This document shows, piece after piece, positions 25,755 to 33,905 of a DNA stretch of 64,000 nt. How positions within the stretch are numbered: the first letter of the stretch is position 1; each line of letters opens with the position of its first letter. The notes beneath the pieces were generated by a model that was given only the letters and a program-made list of their open reading frames with translations, did not search any database and was not told the DNA's origin. The stretch comes from Xanthomonas cassavae CFBP 4642 (GTDB lineage: Bacteria > Pseudomonadota > Gammaproteobacteria > Xanthomonadales > Xanthomonadaceae), in assembly GCF_000454545.1 (NCBI RefSeq), contig NZ_CM002139.1, positions 1,105,809-1,169,808 of the forward strand. Reading direction: 5' to 3'. Made by a program: the position numbers and the translations under genes.

Positions 25755-26471
25755 GTGAGCCTTACCGATTCCGATCTGCGTCCGGAGCAGGCCCCGTTGC
25801 CCGATGACGGCGCTGTGGTCACCTCCGGCCCGTTGACGCCGCCGCCGGATTCGGCGGGCACCGCTGCCGACGATCACGCCTTCCATCATTCGGTGGCGGA
25901 GGACGTGCAGGGCATGCTGCTGGCGACGTTGGTCGCGTCGCTGGGTCTGGCGATCTTCGCCAAGGGCGGCCTGATGATCGGCGGCATGGCGGGTGTGGCA
26001 TTCCTGCTGCACTACGCGCTGGGCTGGAACTTTGGCCTGGTGTTCGTGCTGGTCAACCTGCCGTTCTATTGGTTGAGCGTGCGCCGGATGGGTTGGGAAT
26101 TCACCCTGAAGACCTTCGTGGCGGTCGCTGCCTGCGGCGCGCTGACCAATCTGCTGCCGCGCTGGGCCGATTACGCGCAGATGAGCACCGCGTTTTCGGC
26201 CATTGCCGGCGGTGCGCTGTCCGGCCTTGGCATCCTGTTCTTCATTCGTCACCGCGGCAGCCTGGGCGGCATCGGCATTCTGGCGGTCTACCTGCAGCGC
26301 GAGCGCGGCTGGAGTGCGGGCAAGGTGCAGATGAGCTTCGATGCCATGCTGATGCTGGGGGCGTTCTTTGTATTGAAGCCGGACAAGGTGCTGTATTCGG
26401 CGATCGGCGCGCTGATGCTGAGTCTGGTGCTGATGTTCAATCACCGCCCGCATCGCTACATGGGGGTGTGA
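25755..26471 (+). CDS. YitT family membrane protein
   Basis: A 238-residue inner-membrane protein. A soluble N-terminal tail of about 50 residues precedes five or six hydrophobic segments. GGMAGVAFLLHYALGWNFGLVF and GGALSGLGILFFIRHRGSLGG are typical YitT/DUF161 blocks with conserved glycines. Function is unknown. It starts at GTG (25755), and no partner gene is adjacent. Confidence 0.85.
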   Translation: MSLTDSDLRPEQAPLPDDGAVVTSGPLTPPPDSAGTAADDHAFHHSVAEDVQGMLLATLVASLGLAIFAKGGLMIGGMAGVAFLLHYALGWNFGLVFVLVNLPFYWLSVRRMGWEFTLKTFVAVAACGALTNLLPRWADYAQMSTAFSAIAGGALSGLGILFFIRHRGSLGGIGILAVYLQRERGWSAGKVQMSFDAMLMLGAFFVLKPDKVLYSAIGALMLSLVLMFNHRPHRYMGV

Positions 26472-26668
26472 TCTGCGGTTCGGCGCGTTGCGCACCCGTG
26501 GTGACCGCAGACGGCGAACCGTTCGCCGCTTCTAGGGTGACTTCTGCGCGATGATGCCAGTGAGGCCAGCCAGCAGCAGCCACGCGCTGCGCGAGCGCAA
26601 TGCGATACGCAGCGTTGGCATACCAAACAACGGACCGGCGTTGCGTGCGACGCCGTGCAGATGCCGGC

Positions 26669-27208
26669 TCACGCGTGCTGCATCCATGCCGGTTTCAGCC
26701 TGGCAATCGTCTTGTAGACCGGGCATTGCGCATGGTGCGCGCCGGGCAGGTAGCCCAGGCTCATCAGGAATTCGCCGGTGATTTCGCCGCCGGTGAAGCG
26801 GAAGGTCTTCTTGAACAGTTTGACCCAGGCCGGCTTGTCCAGCGGGTGCTGCGCGTCCAGCCATTGCGCGAAGCTGCCGTGCGAACGACGCAGCGTCTGG
26901 ATGACCTGCGCGTTGTGGATGGCCGCCAGAATCTTCGGGCGATTGCGGATGATGCCGGCATCGCCCAGCAGGCGGGCGATGCCGGTGTCGCCGTAGCCAG
27001 CCACGGTATCCACATCGAAGCCGTCATAGGCCTGCCGGAAATTGGCGCGCTTGCGCAGGATGGTCTCCCAGCTCAGGCCGGCCTGATTGATTTCCAGCAC
27101 CAATCGCTCGAACAGCTCGCGTTCGTCGCGTTGCGGGAAGCCGTATTCGTGGTCGTGGTAATGGCCGTGCACCGGGTGGCCCGGGGCGATGCTGCAATAG
27201 TCGCTCAT
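26669..27208 (-). CDS. tag: 3-methyladenine DNA glycosylase I
   Basis: A 179-residue glycosylase that removes 3-methyladenine from DNA. The zinc and active-site region near the start (C-S-I then YHDHEYGFP), the LSWETILRKR helix and the C-terminal H-A-Q-C-P-V-Y zinc ligands agree with the Tag family. The ATG at 27208 overlaps the upstream membrane-protein stop by four bases. Confidence 0.93.
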   Translation of the reverse strand: MSDYCSIAPGHPVHGHYHDHEYGFPQRDERELFERLVLEINQAGLSWETILRKRANFRQAYDGFDVDTVAGYGDTGIARLLGDAGIIRNRPKILAAIHNAQVIQTLRRSHGSFAQWLDAQHPLDKPAWVKLFKKTFRFTGGEITGEFLMSLGYLPGAHHAQCPVYKTIARLKPAWMQHA

Positions 27209-27906
27209 GGGGCGCGCTCCTGCCTGATGCCTTCGTCGGTGGGTTTGATGCTCATACGCCTGTCGCCCGGCAGCACCAGGTCCGGCCCGCGGCTGGGACG
27301 CGCCTGCACCTGGCCGTCGCGCAGTGCCTGGCGTGCCAGGGTCTGGGCATCGTTGCTGCCGGAATAGAACCGGGTCGTGCCTGCCTGATACCAGCCACCC
27401 TGGTTGCGCGCATACAGCACGCAGGCGATCGCATGGTCGCCTTTGACATCGCAGAGCAACACATCGGGCTGGCCGTCCCGGTCCAGATCGTCGCTGCTGA
27501 CGATGCAGCGGCTGTCGTTGTGCGTGCACTCTCCCCGATCCTGCAGGCGCGGCGCGGACCTCAGCAGATAGGTCCACCAATCGGCTGGCGGGTCCGTCTT
27601 GCCGGCAGCCACGATGATCTGCTTGCGGATCTGCTCCAGGTCGGTCAGTTCCACGTGTTGCCACAGGCAGCGATCGCGCAGTTGCTGCAGGCTCAGCAGC
27701 AGCATGCTGGGCGCCGTCATCACCAGGGTGTACCAGCAGATGCGCACGCCCAGTTCGGTGAACGGCCGCACGTCGTGCTGCGCGCCCAGGGCGGCCAGGT
27801 ACAGCAACCCGCCCTGCAACAGCGCGACCAGCACGATGAAGGCACGGGTCTGTCGCGGCAGGGGGATTTCGGGGCCGAGATTGTCGGTGCTGGGGAGGGT
27901 TCGCAT
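27205..27906 (-). CDS. Membrane protein with a soluble C-terminal domain, unknown function
   Basis: A 233-residue protein with two N-terminal membrane segments (about 22-42 and 55-75) and a soluble domain. The C-terminal half contains DDLDRDGQPDVLLCDVKGD, a D-x-D-x-D-G calcium-loop or FG-GAP-like signature. I cannot assign a family. It is translationally coupled to tag, but there is no evident functional link. Confidence 0.75.
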   Translation of the reverse strand: MRTLPSTDNLGPEIPLPRQTRAFIVLVALLQGGLLYLAALGAQHDVRPFTELGVRICWYTLVMTAPSMLLLSLQQLRDRCLWQHVELTDLEQIRKQIIVAAGKTDPPADWWTYLLRSAPRLQDRGECTHNDSRCIVSSDDLDRDGQPDVLLCDVKGDHAIACVLYARNQGGWYQAGTTRFYSGSNDAQTLARQALRDGQVQARPSRGPDLVLPGDRRMSIKPTDEGIRQERAP

Positions 27907-27984
27907 GCACGGTCCATGTTCGAGGCAAGCGGCCAGTATGGCAGCGCCTCTGCGCGCGGCGGAACGAACGGCTAGAATGCGGCC

Positions 27985-28551
27985 ATGTCCGTTTTACCCA
28001 CGCCTCTGGCCAACCAACTGCTGATCGCGCTTCCGGCGCTGTCCGACCCCACGTTTTCGCGCAGCGTCGCGCTGATCTGCCAGCACGACGAGAACGGCGC
28101 GATGGGCGTGCTGGTGAATCGCCCGTCCGAGTACACCCTGGGCGAAGTGCTGTCGCAGATGGGGATCGAAACCGAAGACGCGCAGCTGTGCGAGCAGATC
28201 GTGCTCAGTGGCGGGCCGGTGCACCCGGAGCGCGGCTTCGTCATCCACGACGATGCGCGCGAGTGGGATTCCAGCCTGGAAGTGGGGCAGGGCGTGTTCC
28301 TGACCACCTCGCGCGACATCCTCGAAGCCATGGCCGCCGGCGAAGGCCCGCGTAATGCGCTGGTGGCGCTGGGCTGTGCAGGTTGGGGGGCGGGGCAGCT
28401 GGAATTCGAGCTGGGCGAGAACAGCTGGCTGACCGCGCCCTCCGATGCCAACGTGCTGTTCGATACCGTCCTGGAAGATCGCTGGCAGACGGCCGCCGGG
28501 CGCATCGGCGTGGATCTGTTCCGGCTGACGGATTATTCCGGGCATGCCTGA
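27985..28551 (+). CDS. yqgE: YqgE/AlgH family protein
   Basis: A 188-residue protein of the UPF0301 family, with [23 protein letters not shown] and [13 protein letters not shown]. AlgH has been linked to alginate regulation in Pseudomonas, but its molecular role is unclear. It overlaps ruvX by 8 bases, the arrangement usual in gammaproteobacteria. Confidence 0.95.
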   Translation: MSVLPTPLANQLLIALPALSDPTFSRSVALICQHDENGAMGVLVNRPSEYTLGEVLSQMGIETEDAQLCEQIVLSGGPVHPERGFVIHDDAREWDSSLEVGQGVFLTTSRDILEAMAAGEGPRNALVALGCAGWGAGQLEFELGENSWLTAPSDANVLFDTVLEDRWQTAAGRIGVDLFRLTDYSGHA

Positions 28552-29011
28552 GGCGGGCACCAACCGCCCCGATGGCACGGTGCTGGGCTTCGATGTGGGG
28601 TCGCGCCGGATCGGCGTGGCGGTCGGCACCGCGTTGGGTGCAGGCGCACGTGCGGTGGCCGTGATCAGCGTGCATGCCGGCGGCCCGGACTGGGTAGCCC
28701 TGGACCGGGTGCACAAGCAATGGCGGCCCGACGGCCTGGTGGTCGGCGACCCGCTCACCCTGGACGACAAGGATCAGCCTGCGCGCAAGCGTGCCCATGC
28801 ATTCGCCCGCCAGCTACGCGAGCGCTATGCGCTGCCGGTGGTGTTGATCGATGAGCGCTCCAGTTCGGTCGAGGCCGCGCAGCGTTTCGCGTGCGAGCGC
28901 GCCGATGGGCGCAAGCGTCGCCGCGATGCCGAGGCACTGGATGCGATGGCCGCGGCCGTGATCGTCGAACGCTGGTTGGCCGCGCCCGACCAGGCCACTC
29001 TTCTTCCCTGA
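28544..29011 (+). CDS. ruvX: Holliday-junction resolvase-like protein RuvX (YqgF)
   Basis: A 155-residue RNase H-fold nuclease. The first acidic residue is in [15 protein letters not shown], and the DERSSS loop and [10 protein letters not shown] region supply the others. The family is implicated in 16S rRNA 5' maturation and was proposed as a Holliday junction resolvase. It lies between yqgE and pyrB. Confidence 0.94.
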   Translation: MPEAGTNRPDGTVLGFDVGSRRIGVAVGTALGAGARAVAVISVHAGGPDWVALDRVHKQWRPDGLVVGDPLTLDDKDQPARKRAHAFARQLRERYALPVVLIDERSSSVEAAQRFACERADGRKRRRDAEALDAMAAAVIVERWLAAPDQATLLP

Positions 29012-29024
29012 TTCCTGACCTGCG

Positions 29025-29972
29025 ATGGCTGCCATGCAACTCGATTCGAATGGACGTTTGCGTCACCTGCTCACCCTGGAAGGATTGCCGCGCGCCACGC
29101 TGCTGCAACTGCTCGATCGCGCCGGCCAGATCCGCGATGCTGCGGTGGGCCGCGTCGGCAAGCGCAGCGTGCTGGCCGGCACCGCGGTGTGCACGCTGTT
29201 CTTCGAGCCGTCCACGCGGACGCGCAGCTCGTTCCATCTTGCTGCGCAGCGCCTGGGCGCCGACGTGCTCAACTTCGACGCGTCGACCTCTTCCACCCGC
29301 AAGGGCGAGACGGCGCGCGACACCTTGAAGAATCTGGAGGCGATGGGCGTGCGCGGGTTCGTGGTGCGCCATCCCGACGACGGCGCGGTGGAAGCGCTGG
29401 CCGCCGCAGCCGGCGAGGGCACCGCGCTGATCAATGCCGGCGACGGCCGCAGCGCGCACCCCACCCAGGGCCTGCTCGACATGCTCACCCTGCGCCAGGC
29501 CAAGGGCACTGATTTCTCCAAGCTCAAGGTCGTCATCGTCGGCGACGTGAAGCACTCGCGCGTGGCGCGATCGGACCTGCATGCGCTGCGCACGCTGGGC
29601 GCCGGCGAGATCCGCGTCTGTGGCCCGGCGAGCCTGCTGCCCGATGACGACATGCTGGACGGCTGCGTGGTCGGCCAGGACTTCGACGCCATGCTGGAAG
29701 GCGCCGATGCGCTGATGATGCTGCGCCTGCAGCGCGAGCGCATGGAAGAAGGCCTGGTGCCCTCGCTGGAGCAGTACCACACCGAATACGGCCTCACCCG
29801 CGAGCGGCTGGCGCGTGCCGGACGCGATGCGGCGGTACTGCATCCGGGCCCGATCAATCGCGGCGTGGAAATCACCGACGAAGTCGCCGATGGCGCGCAA
29901 TCGTGCGTGTTGCGCCAGGTTGCCAACGGCGTGGCGGTGCGCATGGCGGTGCTGGAAACCCTGCTGGGTTGA
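29025..29972 (+). CDS. pyrB: Aspartate carbamoyltransferase catalytic subunit
   Basis: A 315-residue enzyme of pyrimidine synthesis joining carbamoyl phosphate and aspartate. The carbamoyl phosphate motif STRTR is at 63-67, and HPTQGLLDML and the LHPGPINRGVE loop are intact. A second ATG at 29034 could be the real start. No pyrI is adjacent; the order yqgE-ruvX-pyrB is common. Confidence 0.95.
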   Translation: MAAMQLDSNGRLRHLLTLEGLPRATLLQLLDRAGQIRDAAVGRVGKRSVLAGTAVCTLFFEPSTRTRSSFHLAAQRLGADVLNFDASTSSTRKGETARDTLKNLEAMGVRGFVVRHPDDGAVEALAAAAGEGTALINAGDGRSAHPTQGLLDMLTLRQAKGTDFSKLKVVIVGDVKHSRVARSDLHALRTLGAGEIRVCGPASLLPDDDMLDGCVVGQDFDAMLEGADALMMLRLQRERMEEGLVPSLEQYHTEYGLTRERLARAGRDAAVLHPGPINRGVEITDEVADGAQSCVLRQVANGVAVRMAVLETLLG

Positions 29973-30462
29973 GGCCGCCAGAAGAATACCCGCGTCCGCC
30001 ACCAGGCGAGCGCGGACGTGAAGCGACCGAGGCAGGTCGCACGAATCGATACAGAACGTTTGCGCGCCTGAGCGCTGCGTCGTCGGCCACGACGCGTTGC
30101 CCGCTGTTAGTGCAGCTGAAACGCCTGCCTTGGTGGTGAAGCGCCGTATCACCGTCTGCACTGTGTGCCAGGTGCAGCCACGCCGTTGCGTCGTATCGAT
30201 TGCCTAAGTCGCGAAGTTCGCGATGCAGGAGTGCTGCATAAGGCTGCAGCACTCCTGTGCGGCACCTGTTTAGCGGCGAAGCACTAAACCAATAACCGCA
30301 TTTCCGGGCAGCAGATTTTCAGGCCCGTTGCCAATGGCCCAGAGCCTTGCCAACAAACCCAACCCGTAGCCTGCTCTTGCGATTCCCGATTCCCGATTCC
30401 CAGCACCACCGCGTAACACCCGCTCCCCTATCGTGAGGTCCCTTTCATCGCAGGAGACCACA
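29973..30462. other. Gap between pyrB and the OsmC gene
   Basis: In these 490 bases I see a perfect 13-bp hairpin at 30226-30257 and a GATTCCC tandem tract near 30380-30402. No gene is convincing. Confidence 0.55.
30226..30257. other. Perfect 13-bp hairpin without a T tract
   Basis: CAGGAGTGCTGCA (30226-30238) and TGCAGCACTCCTG (30245-30257) are exact complements around a 6-base loop TAAGGC. No run of T follows on either strand, so it is not a standard intrinsic terminator. Confidence 0.8.
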
Positions 30463-30897
30463 ATGGGTATTTCGCGCCATGCCACCGCACACTGGGAAGG
30501 CGACCTCAAGACCGGCAAGGGTCAGCTCAGCACGCCGCAAAGCGGCCTGATGGACAACACCCGCTACGCCTTCAGCAGCCGCTTCGGCGATGAGAAGGGC
30601 ACCAATCCGGAAGAGCTCATCGCCGCTGCGCACGCGGGCTGCTTCACCATGGCGCTGTCGGCGCAGCTGAGCGAAGCGGGCTTCCCGCCGGCCTCGCTGG
30701 ATACGCGCGCGGACGTCGACCTGTCGATGGAAGGCGGCCCGCAGCTGTCGCAGATCCGCCTCAAGCTCACCGCCGTGGTGCCCGGCATCGATGAAGCCAA
30801 GTTTCGCGAGCTGGCCGATACCGCCAAGAAAAATTGCCCGGTGTCCAAGGCATTGAGCGCAGTGCCGATCAGTCTGGAGACCGAGTTCTCCAACTGA
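30463..30897 (+). CDS. OsmC family peroxidase
   Basis: A 144-residue OsmC/Ohr-type protein that reduces organic peroxides with a cysteine pair, here C60 (HAGCFTMALS) and C125 (KNCPVSKAL). It begins at ATG 30463, preceded by the ribosome site AGGAGA. The HWEGDLKTGKGQLST start matches the OsmC branch, not Ohr. Confidence 0.92.
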   Translation: MGISRHATAHWEGDLKTGKGQLSTPQSGLMDNTRYAFSSRFGDEKGTNPEELIAAAHAGCFTMALSAQLSEAGFPPASLDTRADVDLSMEGGPQLSQIRLKLTAVVPGIDEAKFRELADTAKKNCPVSKALSAVPISLETEFSN

Positions 30898-31046
30898 TGC
30901 GCTGCGCGTGCATGGCGTCGGCGCGCGCCGGCGCCATGCAGCTGGCGACAACCTGAATAGGACTCTCGACGGCCCGTCTGGTTCAGGGCGGTTTCACTGC
31001 CGCGAGCCGAGCATCGGCAGCGTGTCCTCCCTGTGAAGCTGCCGCA

Positions 31047-31649
31047 ATGAAAACTCTTGTGCTTGGTGCTCTGGTAATGGGTCTGGCCGTAGCGGGCAAC
31101 GCAACGGCGCAGCGCTACGACAGCGGCTACCGCGACACCTATCGCGGCGGCTACGAGGACGGTCGTTACGAATACGCGCGGGTGGTGCGCGTGGACCCGA
31201 TCATCGTGTCGGACTCCTACAACGAACGCAGCAGCGAGCGCTGCTACAACCGCCCGTCCGATGGCTACTACACCAGCAATGATGGCTACTATCGCGATGG
31301 CGGAAGTTATGGCTCGCCCAATGCCTCCAACCGCGGCGTCGCCAGCGTCATCGGCGGTATTGCCGGCGCGGTGCTCGGCAGTCAGGTGGGTGGCGGTAAC
31401 GGACGTCTGGTTGGCACCGCTGTCGGCACCATGGCCGGTGTCGCGGCGGGTCGTTCGATCTACGAAGCCAATCACCGCACCTATCAGGGCAACGTCAGCG
31501 TCTGCGAGCCGGTGTCGTATCGCACCACGCGCGAACGGGTGGACGGTTACGACGTGACCTACGAATACGGCGGCCGCATGTATCACACGCGTAGCGATTA
31601 CAACCCGGGCGACCGGATCCGCGTGCGCGTGGACGTACGCCCCGACTGA
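31047..31649 (+). CDS. Glycine-zipper 2TM domain outer-membrane protein
   Basis: A 200-residue exported protein (signal about 1-20, ending ATAQ). A Tyr/Gly/Arg-rich spacer precedes a glycine-zipper segment with IGGIAGAVLGSQVGGGNG and AVGTMAGVAAGRSI, the 17-kDa surface-antigen type. Such proteins sit in or at the outer membrane. No lipobox is seen. A strong terminator follows. Confidence 0.88.
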   Translation: MKTLVLGALVMGLAVAGNATAQRYDSGYRDTYRGGYEDGRYEYARVVRVDPIIVSDSYNERSSERCYNRPSDGYYTSNDGYYRDGGSYGSPNASNRGVASVIGGIAGAVLGSQVGGGNGRLVGTAVGTMAGVAAGRSIYEANHRTYQGNVSVCEPVSYRTTRERVDGYDVTYEYGGRMYHTRSDYNPGDRIRVRVDVRPD

Positions 31650-31672
31650 TTGACTGCATCGGGGCTGTTTGT

Positions 31673-31705
31673 AAAAAAACGCTGCGGGAGACCGCAGCGT
31701 TTTTT
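31673..31705. terminator. Bidirectional Rho-independent terminator
   Basis: CGCTGCGG-GAGA-CCGCAGCG (8-bp stem, 31680-31699) is flanked by seven A on the left and six T on the right, directly after the glycine-zipper gene. It would also work for leftward transcription. Confidence 0.9.
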
Positions 31706-31932
31706 GCGTCGGGAGTCATGCAGTGAGTGAGCATTGTGCGATGGTGCTCGATGGCACGTCGCATGCGAAAGACTGCAAAAACTTCTGGATTCGACGGCCA
31801 AACGCAGGCGCGCTGCGCGTTGGGTGGTATCGGGCTGAGCTCCCAGCGCAGAAGAATGTCGGTCAGGTTTGTCTTAGACCACCCGTCTCAGTTTGGCGGA
31901 GACAGTGACGCTGCAGCCCTGCAGCCCACAGC

Positions 31933-32814
31933 TCAACTCCAGTCCAAGGTCCCGCGAATCACCGTCTGCACCTGGCCGCCGGACCACACGTCGCCGTTGC
32001 TGTCGATACGCAGCTCCAGCAAGGCATCGAAGCCGATTTCGCGGCCCTGGCTGACCACATAGCGGCGGCCACTGCCAGGTAGCGCATGGCGGCTGTCCAG
32101 CCATGCGGCCAGCACGGCATTGGCCGCGCCGGAAGCGGCGTCTTCGAAGCGCCGTCCGTTACCGACGAACGCGCGCACGGCCAGGTCGTAGCTGCCTGCG
32201 GTCGCGGCGCGCGCATAGGCGAACACGCCCATGCTGCCGGTGGATTCGGCCAACGCGGCAATCGCGTCCCAGTCCGGTTGCAGGCTGCGCAAGGCGGTTT
32301 CGCTGGCCAGTTCCACTACCCACCAGGTGCGTCCACCGTCCATCAACGCGGGTGGCAGGCTGCCGAGCGGCCAGCCATGCAGCGCAGCGTGCAGGCGCGG
32401 GTCGTCGGCAGTGACCTGTTCGGCGACGCGGGCGCGTGGCGTGCGGATGGCGATGCTGCGGTGGCCATCGATCTGCTCCACCCGCAGCGGCAACTGCCCG
32501 GCGATGCCGTCCTGCACCAGCAGGCCGTCGTCGGGCGCGGCCAGCCCGGCGTCGAGCACCGCATGCGCCGTGCCCACGCTGGGGTGGCCGGCGAACGGGA
32601 CTTCTTTTTGCGGCGAGAACATGCGCAACCGGTAACTGCTGTGGGCATCGGCTGCAGGGAACACGAAGGTGGTCTCCGGCAGCTTGGTCCAGCGCGCAAT
32701 CGCCTGCATGGCGGTATCGTCCAGCCCCTGCGCATCCAGTACCACTGCCAGCGGGTTGCCGCTGCCTGGGCGGGCGGAGAACACATCCAGTTGCAGGAAA
32801 CGGCGGGTGGTCAT
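31933..32814 (-). CDS. PhzF-like isomerase, copy 1
   Basis: A 293-residue protein of the PhzF/diaminopimelate epimerase fold. It starts TRRFLQLDVFSARPGSGNP and has FAGHPSVGTAHAVL and the second-domain DAASGAANAVLAAWL. PhzF homologues are widespread outside phenazine clusters, and no other phz gene is here, so the substrate is unknown. It lies 31 bases downstream of a paralogue, a tandem pair. Confidence 0.88.
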   Translation of the reverse strand: MTTRRFLQLDVFSARPGSGNPLAVVLDAQGLDDTAMQAIARWTKLPETTFVFPAADAHSSYRLRMFSPQKEVPFAGHPSVGTAHAVLDAGLAAPDDGLLVQDGIAGQLPLRVEQIDGHRSIAIRTPRARVAEQVTADDPRLHAALHGWPLGSLPPALMDGGRTWWVVELASETALRSLQPDWDAIAALAESTGSMGVFAYARAATAGSYDLAVRAFVGNGRRFEDAASGAANAVLAAWLDSRHALPGSGRRYVVSQGREIGFDALLELRIDSNGDVWSGGQVQTVIRGTLDWS

Positions 32815-32845
32815 GAGGGGCGATTCGCGGGCAGGGCGCGGCAGC

Positions 32846-33724
32846 TTACCAATCGATGTGGCCGTCGATCACCTGCAGCGTCGTTCCGCCGATCCAAACC
32901 TCGCCCTGCTCGTCCAGTTCCACCTGGATGCGTCCGTCGCGGCCGACCTCACGGCCCTGGCTGGCGACGTAGCGCGAGCCCTCGCCCGGCAGGCGTCCCT
33001 CGCGGTGCAGGCGTGCGGCGATGCACGCATTGGCGCTGCCGGTGACCGGGTCTTCCGGGATGCCATCGCCGGGGCAGAACGCGCGCACGACCAGGTCTTC
33101 GGTGCCGCCATCGTCGGGCGCGTAGATGGCCAACCCGGTGGCCGCGCTGGCCTGGGTCAGGCGGGTGATCGCGGCGAAATCGGGCACGGCCTGCCGCACC
33201 GCATCGGCATCGGCCAGTTCCAGCAGCCACCAATTGGGGCCGTTGTTCCATAACGCTGCCGGATGCGGGGCCGTGCGCAACCCGGCGCAGGCGGCATGCA
33301 CTGCTGCTGCGTGGCTGTCGCCGGTCGCCACCAGGTGCGCACGCGGTGCGCGCAGCCGGACCTGCAGGGCGCCGTGTCGGTCGAATACCTCCACCGGCAG
33401 CACGCCGGCTGCGCATTGCTGGCGCAGGCGGCCGTCGGCCTTAAAGCCGGTCAGCCCGTGGGTGGCCGCGGCCCATGCCGCACCCACGCTGGGGTGGCCG
33501 GCGAACGGGAGTTCCGCGCGCGGGGTGAAGATGCGGATGTGATAGTCGGCGTCCGGCACGCTGACCGGCAGGAAAAAGATCGTCTCCGACAGGTTCAGCC
33601 ATGCGGCGATCTGCTGCATCTGCTCGCTCGACAGTGCACCCGCGTCGAACACCACGCCCAGCGGATTGCCGGAGCCGGTGCGGCTGGCGAAGACGTCCAG
33701 TTGCAGGTAGCGATGCTTGCTCAT
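32846..33724 (-). CDS. PhzF-like isomerase, copy 2
   Basis: A 292-residue paralogue of the downstream gene with the same landmarks: YLQLDVFASRTGSGNP, FAGHPSVGAAWA and DPVTGSANACIAARL. By eye the two differ at many positions, so the duplication looks old. It probably heads the two-gene leftward unit. Phenazine production is not implied. Confidence 0.88.
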   Translation of the reverse strand: MSKHRYLQLDVFASRTGSGNPLGVVFDAGALSSEQMQQIAAWLNLSETIFFLPVSVPDADYHIRIFTPRAELPFAGHPSVGAAWAAATHGLTGFKADGRLRQQCAAGVLPVEVFDRHGALQVRLRAPRAHLVATGDSHAAAVHAACAGLRTAPHPAALWNNGPNWWLLELADADAVRQAVPDFAAITRLTQASAATGLAIYAPDDGGTEDLVVRAFCPGDGIPEDPVTGSANACIAARLHREGRLPGEGSRYVASQGREVGRDGRIQVELDEQGEVWIGGTTLQVIDGHIDW

Positions 33725-33905
33725 CTATGCGCGGTCTCGGGTCAGGCAGTCATGCGGATGGTTGCAGCGTAAACCGTTGTGGCGCGGCGATAGCACAGCG
33801 CGGATTGCGGCCACTGACAAGGTCATGCAACGGATATTGGCAGTAGAATCGGGGGTTCCGCCCGGTATACCGGCTTTTCCCCCCCCAATCTCAAACGCCT
33901 ACTCC

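Noticed and set aside
24279..26495. A 738-codon open frame on the minus strand
   Set aside because: Antisense to pilU and the YitT gene; composition is that of a shadow frame.
31933..33724. Phenazine biosynthesis genes
   Set aside because: Only PhzF-like genes are present, and these are common without phenazine synthesis.
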